64,000 nucleotides of DNA, from positions 101,106,001 to 101,170,000 of the forward strand of contig CM060881.1 of NCBI GenBank assembly GCA_030762935.1, written 5' to 3'. A program made the translations under genes and the position numbers. Within the stretch, counting starts at the first letter, position 1. Each line of letters opens with the position of its first letter. Below, piece by piece: positions 22,754 to 33,432 of the stretch. The stretch comes from Hymenopus coronatus (Eukaryota; Arthropoda; Insecta; Mantodea; Hymenopodidae). The notes under the pieces are model-generated. The model searched no databases, had not been told where the DNA came from, and saw nothing but the letters and a program-made list of their open reading frames with translations.

Positions 22754-23105
22754 AATTGTTGGACTCGGTTTAAGTTCTATCCGTAAAATCTTATCTTGTT
22801 CATCAATTAATTGCGCTGGATGAATACTAGTCACCATAATTACAAGATTACATTTGTGATAATATACTTCTTAATTTACGCCTTTAATATTACCTACATT
22901 ATCTTCTTAACAAATATAATTAACTGATCATGTAACTCACAAAGATTAAATTCACTAACGACAGCAAAATCATTAATTTCACATTAATATTACATCTAGA
23001 TAGACTACCACTATTTTTAGGATTCTTTCCAAAATGAATTGCAATTCAATTTATAGTCCAACATTATATAATCTTTACATGTGCCAATCATAGATTTATA
23101 CCGAT
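22754..23105 (+). pseudogene. ND2: Nuclear insertion of mitochondrial DNA: ND2 fragment
   Basis: Translated with the invertebrate mitochondrial code, the first frame gives IVGLGLSSIRKILS, SSINCAGWMLVTM. A second gives FVMMYFLIYAFNITYIIF and NMINWS. A third gives LPLFLGFFPKWIAIQF. In order these are the conserved landmarks of NADH dehydrogenase subunit 2 (LR.I...SSINH.GWM, the Leu-Pro-Phe-GFFPKW segment). TGA and ATA codons fall at Trp and Met positions, so this cannot be a nuclear gene. Frame changes between segments show it is a decayed NUMT. The continuation to about 23340 is AT-rich and could include more mitochondrial sequence that I cannot identify. Confidence 0.78.
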
Positions 23106-24003
23106 CGTAGTTGAATCTGCTCCAATTAGGGGTTTTATCAAATGAATTCCTAATTTATCTGAAGAATAATAATCATCAGATAACTGAGAAGCAAGTAATG
23201 GTCTCTTAAACCAGATTATAGTAGTATAGCAATTAATTCTGATGGATAAACTAAATAATACTTTATAGCTTATTGTTTAAAACATAATCCCTTTCAAAAT
23301 TAGGAATATTAAATGTTTTGATAATTAAATAAAATAATTTATTTTCCCTGAATTAAATGCATCTATTAAAAAGTTGATATCCTCAAAAACGATAAACATT
23401 TCATTACCAATAAAACATTTTTAATCTTTATGAGACAATAATATGGCAGAATTATTACGAAAAAAGTTATTTTTGAGCAGATTCTGAGTGTAATCAGTGT
23501 GTAGAAGAATGAAAGAGTTGTGGGAGAAAAATAGCTTTTGTTACAATAATCATAATGTGATTTACTCAGATTTATCAATAATTGTGTTAACATAATATTG
23601 AAATTAATTTCAATGGGCGTGGCACCTCTATGGAAATATCAACTCGTAAAGTAATAAAGGAAACGTTAACATTGCACAGAGAAAGGATTAGGTCCTCTAA
23701 ACAAACCTCCAGAAAAGTAGAATAGAAGGCAACGCAGCATGGAAGAGGCTGCAACGACAGATTGGAGAAAGAAATGGAGTGCACATAAGGAGCCAGTGAC
23801 TTTTTTCGGCAAGTTACAATTTTTATACACTAAATGCCACTTTTCTTAATTTAAACTAGTCTGCTTCGAAAACTTCAGGAAATGTTCATTACATGTTTTA
23901 AGAAACATTTAATTATTTACAGATTTACACAAAACATACTGTAAAATAAAGAAGCAAATACATGTTAATGAACACATATGTTTCAAAAACAAGCATTCTA
24001 GAT
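23106..24003. other. AT-rich tract, possibly continuing the mitochondrial insert
   Basis: The first ~230 bp have mitochondrial-like base composition but no identified gene. From 23600 the composition changes, and a 65-residue minus-strand frame there is unrecognised. Confidence 0.35.
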
Positions 24004-24662
24004 GTATTCTGTAACGAACTATTCTTACAAAAACTTATTCTATCTACAATACCTATACCAGCTCAGATAAGCATTAACAAAAATGGTCTTACTACTTGGT
24101 TACTAATGGATAAAACGGAAATAAGGGAACATACTAGTCTAAAGCGATAGTCGATTCTTTTAAAAGCTGGTTGCTATAGGCTTGAAATTCAGTTTCCTTG
24201 AATGGCAAGAGTAAAACAAAAGAAAAAAGAATGAAAACAATTCCGTTTGAGAAGTTTGTGTATTTTAAAAGTGAAAACAATACCAATGTATTCCTCGGAA
24301 ATGGCTAATTTTATAAAAATATATTTGTTATAAATTATGTGTTAATAATATCTACATTTTTGTGTAGCACGTTTTTGTCTGTCTCTTACGGCTTATCAGT
24401 TATACAAAGGTCAACCAGAATGAAGAGGTCTTCAGAATCCATTCCCAGAAAATTCTATATACAAATTTTATTTGATGTGCATGTATCTTTAATATATAAT
24501 ATTTTAATCATAATCCTTAGAGACATTTTTGAAAAAAAAATTCGAAAAAGTTTCCATATAAAGTGTAGTTTTGAGTGGAGGATTTTCTTGGAAACCTTCG
24601 TTTCATCCTTGGAAGATGCTGAACTTTTTCGTTTTTGAGTTAAGTTGTTCGCAGACAGACAG

Positions 24663-24696
<34 letters not shown>

Positions 24697-24840
24697 TGTC
24701 ACACCGTCACACGCACATCTTTTTCTAAAATGATTTTTTGTTTACAGTGGACACTAAAACATGTATTTTCAATAAAATACAGGTATCGAATTTTTGAACG
24801 GAATTCTATACTTTCTCTACGTAGGTAGTGTGTTCTAAAT
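24004..24840 (-). mobile_element. Family H copy ending at a mariner insertion
   Basis: Reverse copy with a degraded 3' terminus near 24000. It has a CA-rich patch at 24659-24710 and reaches the 5' hairpin (ACTTTCTCTACG) at 24810-24838, where the TA of the fold-back mariner begins. Confidence 0.82.
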
Positions 24841-24841
24841 A

Positions 24842-25712
24842 CAGGGTTACTATAAAAAAATAGACAACTTCAACTGCCTGTAAAACAAAAACTATTAGAG
24901 ATAGCAACCTAATTATTTTGGAGGTATGTTGAGAAACTCTCAAGGTTTTGTTTGTTACTATTGGTAGTGTTTTGTTTGTTGTTGCAGAAGCTGAAATGGC
25001 GGAAAATCCTGTGGAAAAGGCATATTGCGTGTTGGAATTTGCTAGAACGCAATCAGCAACTGTTGTCCAACGACATTTTAGAACACGTTACCACAAAACG
25101 CCATCGACTAGACAGTCAATCTGGTATAGAAAATTCGAGACAGCGGGATGTTTGTGCAAAGGGAAGAGCTCGGGAAGACCAAGAGTTTCGGAAGAAAACG
25201 TTGAACGTGTTCGTTCTGCCTACATAAGAAGCCCACAGAAATCGACATCTAGGGCAAGCATGCAATTACAAATTCCACAGCAAACTGTATGGAAAATCTT
25301 GCGGAAGCGACTGCACATGATGCCCTACAGATTACAGATGTTGCAGTTTCTGAGTGAAGAAGATAAGGTCATACGGCGTGAATTTTGCATCGACATGTTG
25401 CGACATGATGAAAACGATGCTGGTTTTTGTGAGCGCATCATTTCATTTTTGTGGTAACGTGTTCTAAAATGTCGTTGGACAACAGTTGCTGATTGCGTTC
25501 TAGCAAATTCCAACACGCAATATGCCTTTTCCACAGGATTTTCCGCCATTTCAGCTTCTGCAACAACAAACAAAACACTACAGCGTTACCAATAGTAGCA
25601 AACGAAAGTTTGACAGTTTCTCAACATACCTCCAAAATAATTAGGTTGCTATCTATAATAGTTTTTGTTTTACAGGCAGTTAAAGCTGTCTATTTCTTTT
25701 GTAGTAACCCTG
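24842..25712. mobile_element. Fold-back mariner-like element with long inverted arms
   Basis: The ends are CAGGGTTACTA and TAGTAACCCTG, flanked by TA on both sides (24840-24841 and 25713-25714), the target duplication of Tc1/mariner elements. The two arms, 24842-25098 and 25447-25712, are inverted copies of one another, including the transposase start region. The ~350 bp between them is single-copy. The right arm is thus a reversed duplicate of the left end, and not the native 3' end. Confidence 0.9.
24996..25457 (+). pseudogene. N-terminal mariner-type transposase, cut before the catalytic core
   Basis: ATG at 24996 (MAENPVEKAYCVLEFARTQS). The product has two helix-turn-helix halves: VQRHFRTRYHKTPS...IWYRKFE, and SGRPRVSEENVERVR...SPQKSTSRASMQLQIPQQTVWKIL. 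This is the DNA-binding N-terminus typical of mariner-like transposases with a DUF4817-type domain. The protein reaches FCERIIS, where family members continue into the first catalytic motif (SDEA). Here it runs into the inverted arm and stops. It retains DNA binding at most and has no catalytic residues. An inverted copy of the first ~30 codons lies on the minus strand in the right arm. Confidence 0.85.
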
Positions 25713-25904
25713 TACATTAGAAAACTTTATACCTAATTAGAAACAAATATTTAACAATTCCATAAACAAACAGTTATTGATGTATATAATTGAATTATCT
25801 ATTCACCAATTATTCAGATTAAGTATACCTAACCTGAATATGACTAATTTACTATTACCAGAGTAGGGCATTTCGGAGTATTTTAATAATTGCATGTGCA
25901 GGGA

Positions 25905-26766
25905 CTATCTGACGTGTTCCATTCACATGACTCTCTCTACTTCTGTGTAACAAATTATTGTTAATAAGCTTATTCTTCTATTTACTTCATGCTAATCGAG
26001 AAAACAATAGCAGATATAGTCTTATTACTTGCTTTATTGTAAGTAGAAGCGAAATATGGGAGTATCATAGGTCAAAGTAAAGTCAAAAGCTGGTTACTAG
26101 ATGACTGAAGTTCCTTTGTTTGTATGGAAACGAGTTGACTAATTCCTGTTTGAGAAAAGTACAAGTTTTCAAAGCTGAAACCAAAAACAAGGAATATCTC
26201 AAAAACGATCAACTCCTCGAAAAAAATTTATATAACACAAATTGTGTGTTTTAATGTGCTCTACATTTTTTGTGTGGTAAGTTTTTATCTATTTCTTACG
26301 ATTTAGCAGTTATGCAAAATTCCTCCAGAATAAATAGTCTTCAGAGGCTATCCCCAGAAAATTCAAGATAAACATATTATTTGTCAGGTAAATATCTTTA
26401 ATATATAATATTTTAATCATAATCGTTAGAGCCATTTTTGAGAAAATCAAAATTTTCGAAAAAAGTTACATGTAAAGGTAGTTCGGGGTGGGGGATTTTC
26501 TTGAAAATCTTCGTGTCGCATCCTTGGAAGATACGAAACTTAAATACCAAGTTTTATATTTAACGGTCTTTTCGTTTTTGAGCTATGCTGTCCATAGGCA
26601 CACAGACACACACACGCACACACACGGGCCTTTTTCCAAAAATGCTTTTTTTTGGATTCAGGGGGACCCAAAACATGTATTTCCAGTGAAATCTCAGTAT
26701 CGACTTTTTGGGTGCAACACAATACCTTCTATATACACTATGTACATAGTACGAGTAGAGAAAGTA
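25905..26766 (-). mobile_element. Near full-length family H copy
   Basis: Reverse copy, 862 bp, both termini present (CTGACGTGTTCC...ATGACTCTCTCTAC at the left, TAGAGAAAGT at the right). A CA-rich patch lies at 26604-26628. Confidence 0.9.
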
Positions 26767-27587
26767 ATATATGTCAAAATCTAACCGTCACAGTATACGT
26801 AGCCATGAGTGAAACTTATGCAAATTGTGAAAAATTGAATACAATGAAATTCAGAAAACTTTTTAAACATGGCGTGCAAACCATATTTTGTTGAAGTAAT
26901 TACTTCAAACTTTTCCATTTGTGGCTTTGTAACTTAATGAAAAGCGTTTACAAAGACTCATTTTCTAGATTCTTTTCACTGAAATACTGAACTGAACTCA
27001 ATAACCTCAGTTATTAAAACGCTAAACGTTCATTTATTCCTGAATTTCGGTATGTAATTGTAGAATAAAAAGATATCCGAATTCAGTTAATTAAAGTACC
27101 AGAATTGGATGCTCCACTCGCGATGTAATGCTAAACCTATAGATTATTCTGTCTCTTTCTAGTCCTCTTTCTATACATATCCCAGCTCCTGCCCCTCTCT
27201 TTTCTCTTCCCTCTACATCGCTCTTTCAGGTTCTCTCGCTCTCTCCGTGCAACGTATGCCAACTGAGATTTTGAAAACTGCTTTTAAAACCTACCTTTTC
27301 TGGGGCATTTAAAACATACCTAAGTGAACTAATAGAGGGTACAGAATCCTGCACTTCTTCCTTGTGTTTGGTATGCAGATAAAATTATATTGTCTGCTCA
27401 GGTAACTGGTTTCTATATATAATTGATAGTAATCGAAATTTGGTACATTTGCTTAAATATTTATCGTAACAAAATGCTACTAAGTAATACAATTTATCAT
27501 GAAGTGATATGGTTACAATTTTTCGGCGTACAGAATACATATTTCGATTTCATGACTTCATATTCTCATAGAGTCCCCACTTGATAC
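26767..27587. other. No recognised feature
   Basis: Contains a pyrimidine-rich run at about 27150-27250. There is no coding or repeat signal. Confidence 0.35.
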
Positions 27588-27718
27588 ACTCACTCGCTCA
27601 CTCACTAACCCACCCACTCACTCACTCACTCACTCACTCACTCACTCACTCACTCACTCACTCACTCACTCACTCACTCACTCACTCACTCACTCACTCA
27701 CTCACTCACTCACTCACT
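27588..27718. repeat. TCAC tetranucleotide satellite
   Basis: About 30 TCAC units with two interruptions near the start. It produces a fake Ser/Leu/Thr/His-rich open frame. Confidence 0.97.
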
Positions 27719-27721
27719 CGC

Positions 27722-27975
27722 CATTTGGGGTTGTCATCTCAAAATGAATTTGAGATCACCTTGTGGTTTACCAGGGAAACATACGAGTCAGTTGAGAAAT
27801 TCAATGCTATGCCGGCATGTTGCCATGGTAGCTCAGTGGCAGAGCAACCGGCTAGAGATTGGGATATCATTGGCTTAAATCCCGGCTATGGCATTGAATT
27901 TTTCAGTCTGACTCTACCTATCCAACTCCTGTCCTACACACGGCTTGTGCGAAAAAACAATTATTCCATACAACT
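27722..27975 (+). repeat. tRNA-bearing repeat, copy 1
   Basis: The unit runs from TTGGGGTTGTCATCTCAAAA to ACGGCTTGTGCGAAAAAACA. A tRNA-like segment lies at 27828-27899 (CATGGTAGCTCAGTGGCAGAGC...TTAAATCCCGGCTATGGC) with a 7-bp acceptor-like pairing GCCATGG/CTATGGC. Two more copies lie on the minus strand at 28436-28614 and 28671-28861. Confidence 0.75.
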
Positions 27976-28435
27976 ATATTAATATATAGGTATTTTATTT
28001 TCTGAAAATTAGTTATTTTATATTTAGGAGCATGTTTTTTTAAGAACATAACCTAGATTTGAACCTAGAAATTTGACATTTTTCATGATGATTAAACTCA
28101 TACTTATCTTCATAGGGGAGCTTTTACACAAATAATTAGAAATGTTATATTATAATTACAACATTTTTAAAAAATATCAAAATTTGAATTTCAAGAAATA
28201 TAGTTTTATCTTAGATTATGATTATTAAAAGTTAAAAAAGTTTACCACAACATGTTCATGCTGACTCTGTAAATATCATGTATAAATATCTGAAGCTCCA
28301 TCGTAAATTGTTAGTAAAACTTTTCATGAATAGAATGGCGCGTCTAACTATGATTAATTTAATGTACTTATAAAATCTAAAAGAATAAACTAGAATATTA
28401 AAACTCAACAAAAATCATTCATAAACAATAGATGA
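27976..28435. other. No recognised feature
   Basis: Very AT-rich spacer between copies of the tRNA-bearing repeat. Confidence 0.35.
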
Positions 28436-28614
28436 TATGGATAGCAGAGTCTGACTAAAAATTCAATGCCATTGTCGGGATTTGAACCGCGGCTCTCCCG
28501 ATCTCTAGCCGGTACAGCATTGCATTTTTCAACTGACTCGCATGTTTCCTGGTAAACCACAAGGTGTTTTCAAATTATTTTGAGATGGCAATCCCAATGG
28601 CGACTTATAATGTT
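28436..28614 (-). repeat. tRNA-bearing repeat, copy 2, with most of the tRNA deleted
   Basis: Same flanking blocks as copy 1 in reverse (CAGAGTCTGACTAAAAATTC...TTTCCTGGTAAACCACAAGG). The segment holding the D arm (GCTCTGCCACTGAGCTACC in copy 3) is missing between CCGG and TACAGCATT. Confidence 0.75.
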
Positions 28615-28670
28615 GTAAGTACTTAAGTCCCAGGATTCATAGTATAGCCAACTATTATGGTCAATTAGAT

Positions 28671-28861
28671 TAATTGTTCTTTCACACAAGCCGTGTGTAG
28701 GACAGGAGTTGGATAGGTAGAGTCAGACTGAAAAATTCAATGCAATGGCCTGGATTTGAACCACGGATCTCCCGATCTCTAGCCGGTTGCTCTGCCACTG
28801 AGCTACCATGGCAATATGCTGGTACAGCATTGAATTTCTCAACTGACTCTCAGTTTCCTGC
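28671..28861 (-). repeat. tRNA-bearing repeat, copy 3
   Basis: Reverse orientation. It contains the tRNA-like segment with B box GGTTCAAATCC and the D-arm motif GTAGCTCAGTGGCAGAGC, and joins CTCAACTGACTCTCAGTTTCC on the right. Confidence 0.75.
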
Positions 28862-29754
28862 TACATGGTGGCCAGGTACAAAAAGAAAACAAGCCCCGCG
28901 GAGGTTTCAGTTTCAACTGGGAATGCATAGCGTGCAGCAATTGTGTGAGTTGTCGATGAAAAATTCGTAGCGTACAGTAGTAGCCGCCGCAGGCAGCATC
29001 GAAAAGAAACTATATACCAGAATTGTTGCCAAAGCATTGAAGGTAAAACAATTATTGTGCTTAGATTCTGGTTGTAATCAGCTTGTTGAAGAAATAAAGA
29101 TTTGTTTCTTGGGATGAAGAGAGTTTTTATTACAATATTTTATAACTCCTCTGAAACTTTATTTTATGTAATATCTTGTAAGTATTACCGCATAATGCCT
29201 GTTTAACGTATACGTTTTCTTAAAATGCTATTAAATGCTATGTACAAGCCGGTGCCGATGTGAGAAACAGCTATTTAGGTTGGTAGGTGAATGGATCCAC
29301 TCCTCTGTCACGCCTTTAGTTCAAACGTATGGTGTCAACTATGGTAAAAACTACTATCCCTTTGTTTCGCGATAGCGGAGGCGAACTAGATGGCCAACAT
29401 TTTATATGCTTTGAAAGATATATTTCAGAATCCACCTTATCTTAATTTAATTATATTATTAGCGTTTGTTGAGGAAAGGAATAAAAGTGAGGTTGCCAGT
29501 GCCTTTCGAATAATGAAAATGCCTAATTTTTGGAAGAAGGGGATGAGAGATGTTATAGGGATGTTTTGCAATGTATGTTGATGCTACAGCGGTGATATAA
29601 TGGAAATTATTTTATCTAATTCGGTCATTTTGGAACTTTATTTTTACAACTGTTGCGACCTTTCATTAAATATGTTTTATAAATGCATACCCTTCCCTTT
29701 TCTTCCAAATTAAGATCATAGGATAATGATCTGAAAATGCAGGAACAGATATTG
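28862..29754. other. No recognised feature
   Basis: A 63-residue plus-strand frame at 29390-29581 (with RNKSEVASAFRIMKM) is not recognised. No repeats are shared with the rest of the window. Confidence 0.35.
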
Positions 29755-30050
29755 TAACAAATATCTTTATTCACTCAAAATTGTTTACAAATAAAGTTCT
29801 TTCACTCCCGCTGTAAATAATTCCCTCGATGTTTCGACGCATAAACATTTACGGCTGCACGCCATACATAGCTCGCGAACCACTGCGCGGTAACTCTCCA
29901 GTCACTTACGACTCAGTACTAATCACAATACGATACTGGTTTGCAATCCTTCCTCCTTTTATAGCAAAAAATGAGTCACAGAACTTTGTGTAAACTTGTG
30001 GAAACCGAAGCTTCCAATATCTCAAAGCTCGAAAATAATCATGATGTCTC
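29755..30050 (-). mobile_element. Possible solo LTR
   Basis: On the minus strand a TATAAAAGG promoter-like motif (about 29957-29965) is followed about 150-190 bp later by AATAAA (about 29770) and ends TTTGTTACA at 29755, the layout of an LTR promoter, R region and poly(A) signal. The other terminus, a target duplication and a partner LTR were not found. It abuts a family H fragment on its right. Confidence 0.35.
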
Positions 30051-30165
30051 GCGTACTGAGGATGCAGATACCATTAAAACACACAATTTATGTAATACAC
30101 ATTTTTTTTAGAGTTAACAGTTTTCCAGATATTCCGAGTTATTGGTTTCAGTTTCAAGGTACTTA

Positions 30166-31333
30166 CTACTGTGTCAAGAAATTTCCGGGAAATTGCCAAT
30201 AAAACACACACAAAAAAAAAATGAATTTATTCATCCAACTTTATTTTATCGCCTTCAAAGTAGGCCCCCTCTGAAATTATACATTTATGTCAACGAATAA
30301 TCCAATCATCAAACTGTTTTTTGTAGGCGCTTTTAGGAATCAATGTCAATTGTCGCCGCGAATTTTCCTTTGTCTTCTATCGACTGAAAACGGGTGCCTT
30401 GAAGTGGTAACTCTAATTTTGGAAAGAGAAAGGAGGATTCAGATCAGGTGAATATGGTGGTTGTTCGATGAAATTTGTTGAGTTTTTGGCCAGAAATTCG
30501 TTCACAATAATAGCCTTGTGAGCTGGTGCGTTATCGTGGTGCAGAATCCATGAGTTGTCGTTCCACAAATCTGGCCTTTTTCGCTGTATTTGTTCTCTCA
30601 AACGCCGCATAACGCTCTTTATTTACCATTTGACCATCTGGCATGAACTCTGAGAGCACGTCACCGCGATACTCGAAAAATACTGTCAACATGACCTTCA
30701 GTTTTGATTGAGTTTGACGTGCCCTTTTATGCAGGTTTCGGTTCAGTTGGAAGGCGCCGTTCGGAAGCTTGTTGTCTGGTTTGAGTGTCAAATTCGTAAA
30801 CCCACGTCTCATCACCAGTTACTGCGTTTCATGAATGTGGGGTCTGAACTGGTTCGTTCTAGCATGTCTTCAGCAATCCTTATGCAATTGAGTTTTTGTA
30901 GAAAATTCAAGTCTTTCGGAACTAAGCGAGCTGCAACGCGTGTCATGCCCAAACAATCGTTTAAAACGCTACGAATTGATTCGTGAGACACAGAAAGTTC
31001 AGCAGCAATCTCTGTCAGACCTAAATGACGATTTTTCAGACACAATTTTCTTCACTTTAGCGATGTTCAGTTCAGTTGAAGCCGCTGATGGCAGACCAGA
31101 GCGAGGCAAATCTTCCACCACATCTGGACCACTTTTGAAAGCACTGCACCACTCAAATCCCAAATCACCTTTGAGATGAACTAATAAAATGGCGTACTGC
31201 AAACAAACTAGATGATAGATGACGATCAAACTCCGCGTGGGTATAGAGGAAAGTTGTGCCAACTTAGTGACAACAATAATTTCGAATCCCCTTTAAAACA
31301 GGATTTTTAAATGATCAATTTCTTGATAGAATG
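30166..31333 (-). mobile_element. Decayed mariner element inserted in family H
   Basis: About 1.17 kb flanked by TA in a family H copy. Both ends carry TCAAGAAATT in inverted orientation within the first 20 bp, with otherwise diverged terminal repeats. It contains a broken transposase on the minus strand. Confidence 0.85.
30405..31262 (-). pseudogene. Mariner transposase pseudogene
   Basis: Minus-strand pieces in order. FEWCSAFKSGPDVVEDLPRS at 31160-31100 is the linker after the first helix-turn-helix. ELSVSHESIRSVLNDCLGM and RVAARLVPKDLNFLQK (31010-30890) are the second HTH. TGDETWVYEFDTQT near 30810 is the first catalytic Asp motif. MLTVFFEYRGDV (30690) and HHDNAPAH (30530, second Asp) follow, then YSPDLNP at about 30440. 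Mariners continue PCDFFLF after YSPDLAP, with the third Asp of the DD34D triad. Here the bases for that stretch are deleted and a stop follows. Several frameshifts separate the pieces. The element is inactive but easily recognised. Confidence 0.9.
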
Positions 31334-31396
31334 TACATTTTCCTCATACAGGAGGCAGCTAGAGAAAGTCATGTGAGTGGAACACATCAGATTTTT

Positions 31397-31744
31397 TACT
31401 AAACAGATTAATATAATAACTGGACTTCATCCGACTGTACATATAACGTTTACGTAAAGCTATTTGCACTGGAGCACTTATGATTCAGTTGCCGTTATTG
31501 GTCCTGTGTTCCTGTCAGTAGCAGAAAACTAGGGGCGCCGTTATCAGTGAGTACGAAGGAGGGGTCGAATACGAATACGAAATTGTATATCAAGAGTACT
31601 GATTATTTTCTCCAAAGGGCAGAGAAGACGGATTTACCTTCTTGTCCTCCAAGTGCAGTGGAGTTCCAAACTGTTCGTGCTCATATTGTAATCCAAGCCT
31701 TATGAAATTAATTACTCTAGATCTTTACCACCATTTCCGCTGTT
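31397..31744. other. No clear feature
   Basis: May include the diverged left half of the MITE whose right part starts at 31745, but I could not align it. Confidence 0.35.
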
Positions 31745-31880
31745 TATCGGCGGAGACGGTGAGCGGGTCGCGCTCATTGAGATGGACAAAATGAAGGTAG
31801 CTCGCGTCAGTTCCTCACTGAGGGTTTCTTTTAAGTTCTACAACTGTTAAAATACGGAAGGGTATCTCCACACTGCAGCA
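31745..31880. mobile_element. Partial copy of the TA-flanked MITE
   Basis: GCGGGTCGCGCTCATTGAGA, GGTAGCTCGCG, TTCTACAACTGTTAAAATACG and GAAGGGTATCTCCA follow the right half of the copies at 37964-38260 and 59232-59530. The last ~35 bp of the terminus are missing. Confidence 0.65.
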
Positions 31881-32750
31881 AATAATAACAGAATAGCACA
31901 CAAATGATGTATTTTCTCTTTTAGTGTTATCAGTCACAATGTTTGGTGTACAAAGCCATACACAGTCTATAGAAACCCCATTAAAATCTTTCGAATGCAT
32001 AACCTATGATGGAAAGCTAAAATGTAATGTTCCAATATCTTTAAGATTTGTTGAGAACAATCGTCATTGTAATTAAATAGGTAAAATGTGTCAAATTAGT
32101 ACGATGCTTTTTATTTAGATTAATATGTTAACGTCAAGTTGATATAAAGGCTTCAATTGGGTTGTTAGTCTGTTCAATGGGCTCTTCATGTCATTGTTTG
32201 GTTCAGTCTATCTCCTGCTGGTCATGGCCTCTGTTGAGTACAAATCAAGATCGATTTCTTCTCTTTTTCTCATTCTTATCCGTAAAAATTCTGTTTCCTC
32301 TTCGGTAGAGGGAAGCTATAGCCTTGAATTGTTCCATGAGGAAAGCTTTCGTGCCAAGACGTCTTTCATTGTGGTTGGTGACGTTTTTGATATGCCTAAT
32401 GCTCTTTTAAGAAATCTGGCTTTCAGTTCTCTATGCAGTTTAGATCTCTAGTGAGAAATGGCCCCAAATTAGTTCCACTCGATTAGCGATAACTGGGACT
32501 ACCTTGTCTTGGTAGAGGACATAGCCATATCTGGAGCCAGTTTTGTAGACTTGATTATATAATATATTTTTATAAATGTTATATACACACATACTGCTGA
32601 TGGCTGCTGAGTACACCTTGTGTGGCTGTTGAATGCGCTGCTGTTGCTTGTAGGGCCTTTGTTTAATTTTACTCAATTCATCCCTCACCAACCAAACCAA
32701 TTCATCCCTCACCCACCGTGAGATGTGCTTAAAGGCGTTCACTATTACGT
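31881..32750. other. Possible decayed coding relic, family unknown
   Basis: On the minus strand at about 32560-32200 the frames RYGYVLYQDKVVPVIANRVE, LIWGHFSLEI and ASLYRRGNRIFTDKNEKKKR read like a protein broken by frameshifts. I do not recognise the family. Confidence 0.3.
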
Positions 32751-33432
32751 TCTCTAGCAGCATGTACAATATATTCAACCCAAAAATTCGATATCAAGAT
32801 TTCACAGGAAATGCATGTTTTGAGGACCACTCAAACAGAAGTTTTTAGTCCGTGTATGTCTGTCAACAGCTAACTCAAAAACGAAAAGTTCGTGGCATGT
32901 ATTTAACTTCAGTATCTTCCAAGGAAGCGCCACGAAGATTTTCAGAAGAATTACCCCACGCCAAGCTATCCCATACATGCAAAAGTTTTCGAAATGTTCG
33001 CTTTTATAGAAATACCTCTTCGATTTTAATTAAAATGCACATTAAAGATGCTTACAGAGAAATAGAATATATATCATGGATTTATTGGGGAAAGCCTCTG
33101 AAGTCACCCACCTTCTGAATTTTGCATAACTAGAAATCATAAGAGAGACAAAAACCTTCAACACAAAAATGTAAATCGCTCGTTAAAACACACTATGTAA
33201 TTATTATTTTTTGTAGAGCTAGCTATTTCAGAGATATTCCTTGTTATTGGTTTTAAAATTTCCAATACTTCAACTTTTCTCAAATGAGAAGCTATTATTA
33301 ATTTTTCTTCATCTTGGTCATTCTAAGAGAAGAGAGTTTCAATTGCATGACATACTAACCAGTTTTTAAAAGATTTAGCTTAACATATTCTCTTATACTT
33401 ACAAGGAACTAAGTAACAACACCAATAGTAAA
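32751..33432 (+). mobile_element. Family H copy, 3' end missing
   Basis: Starts with a diverged hairpin (TCTCTAGCAGCATGTAC). It carries the ATTCGATATC, TCAAAAACGAAAAG, TCTTCCAAGGAAGCG and GAGCTAGCTATTTCAGAGAT blocks and stops after CTTACAAGGAACTAAGTAA. Confidence 0.85.

Larger units (their letters stand above)
30053..31396 (+). mobile_element. Family H 3' fragment interrupted by a mariner
   Basis: The left part (30053-30167) has ATTAAAACACACAATTTATG, the GAGTTAACAGTTTTCCAGAT block and TATTGGTTTCAG. The right part (31334-31396) has CTCATACAGGAGG and AGAGAAAGTCATGTGAG...CATCAGATTTTT. In an intact copy the two are joined at ACTTA-CTTTTCTCATAC, exactly where the mariner lies. Confidence 0.88.

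Noticed and set aside
27588..27718. Regular short repeats as a CRISPR array
   Set aside because: The unit is a 4-bp TCAC satellite without spacers, in a eukaryotic repeat-rich context.
27828..27899. Functional tRNA gene
   Set aside because: The acceptor pairing is good but the anticodon and T stems are imperfect, and the segment recurs inside a dispersed repeat in three copies.
27581..27982. 133-residue open frame
   Set aside because: It is the translation of the TCAC satellite running into the tRNA-bearing repeat.
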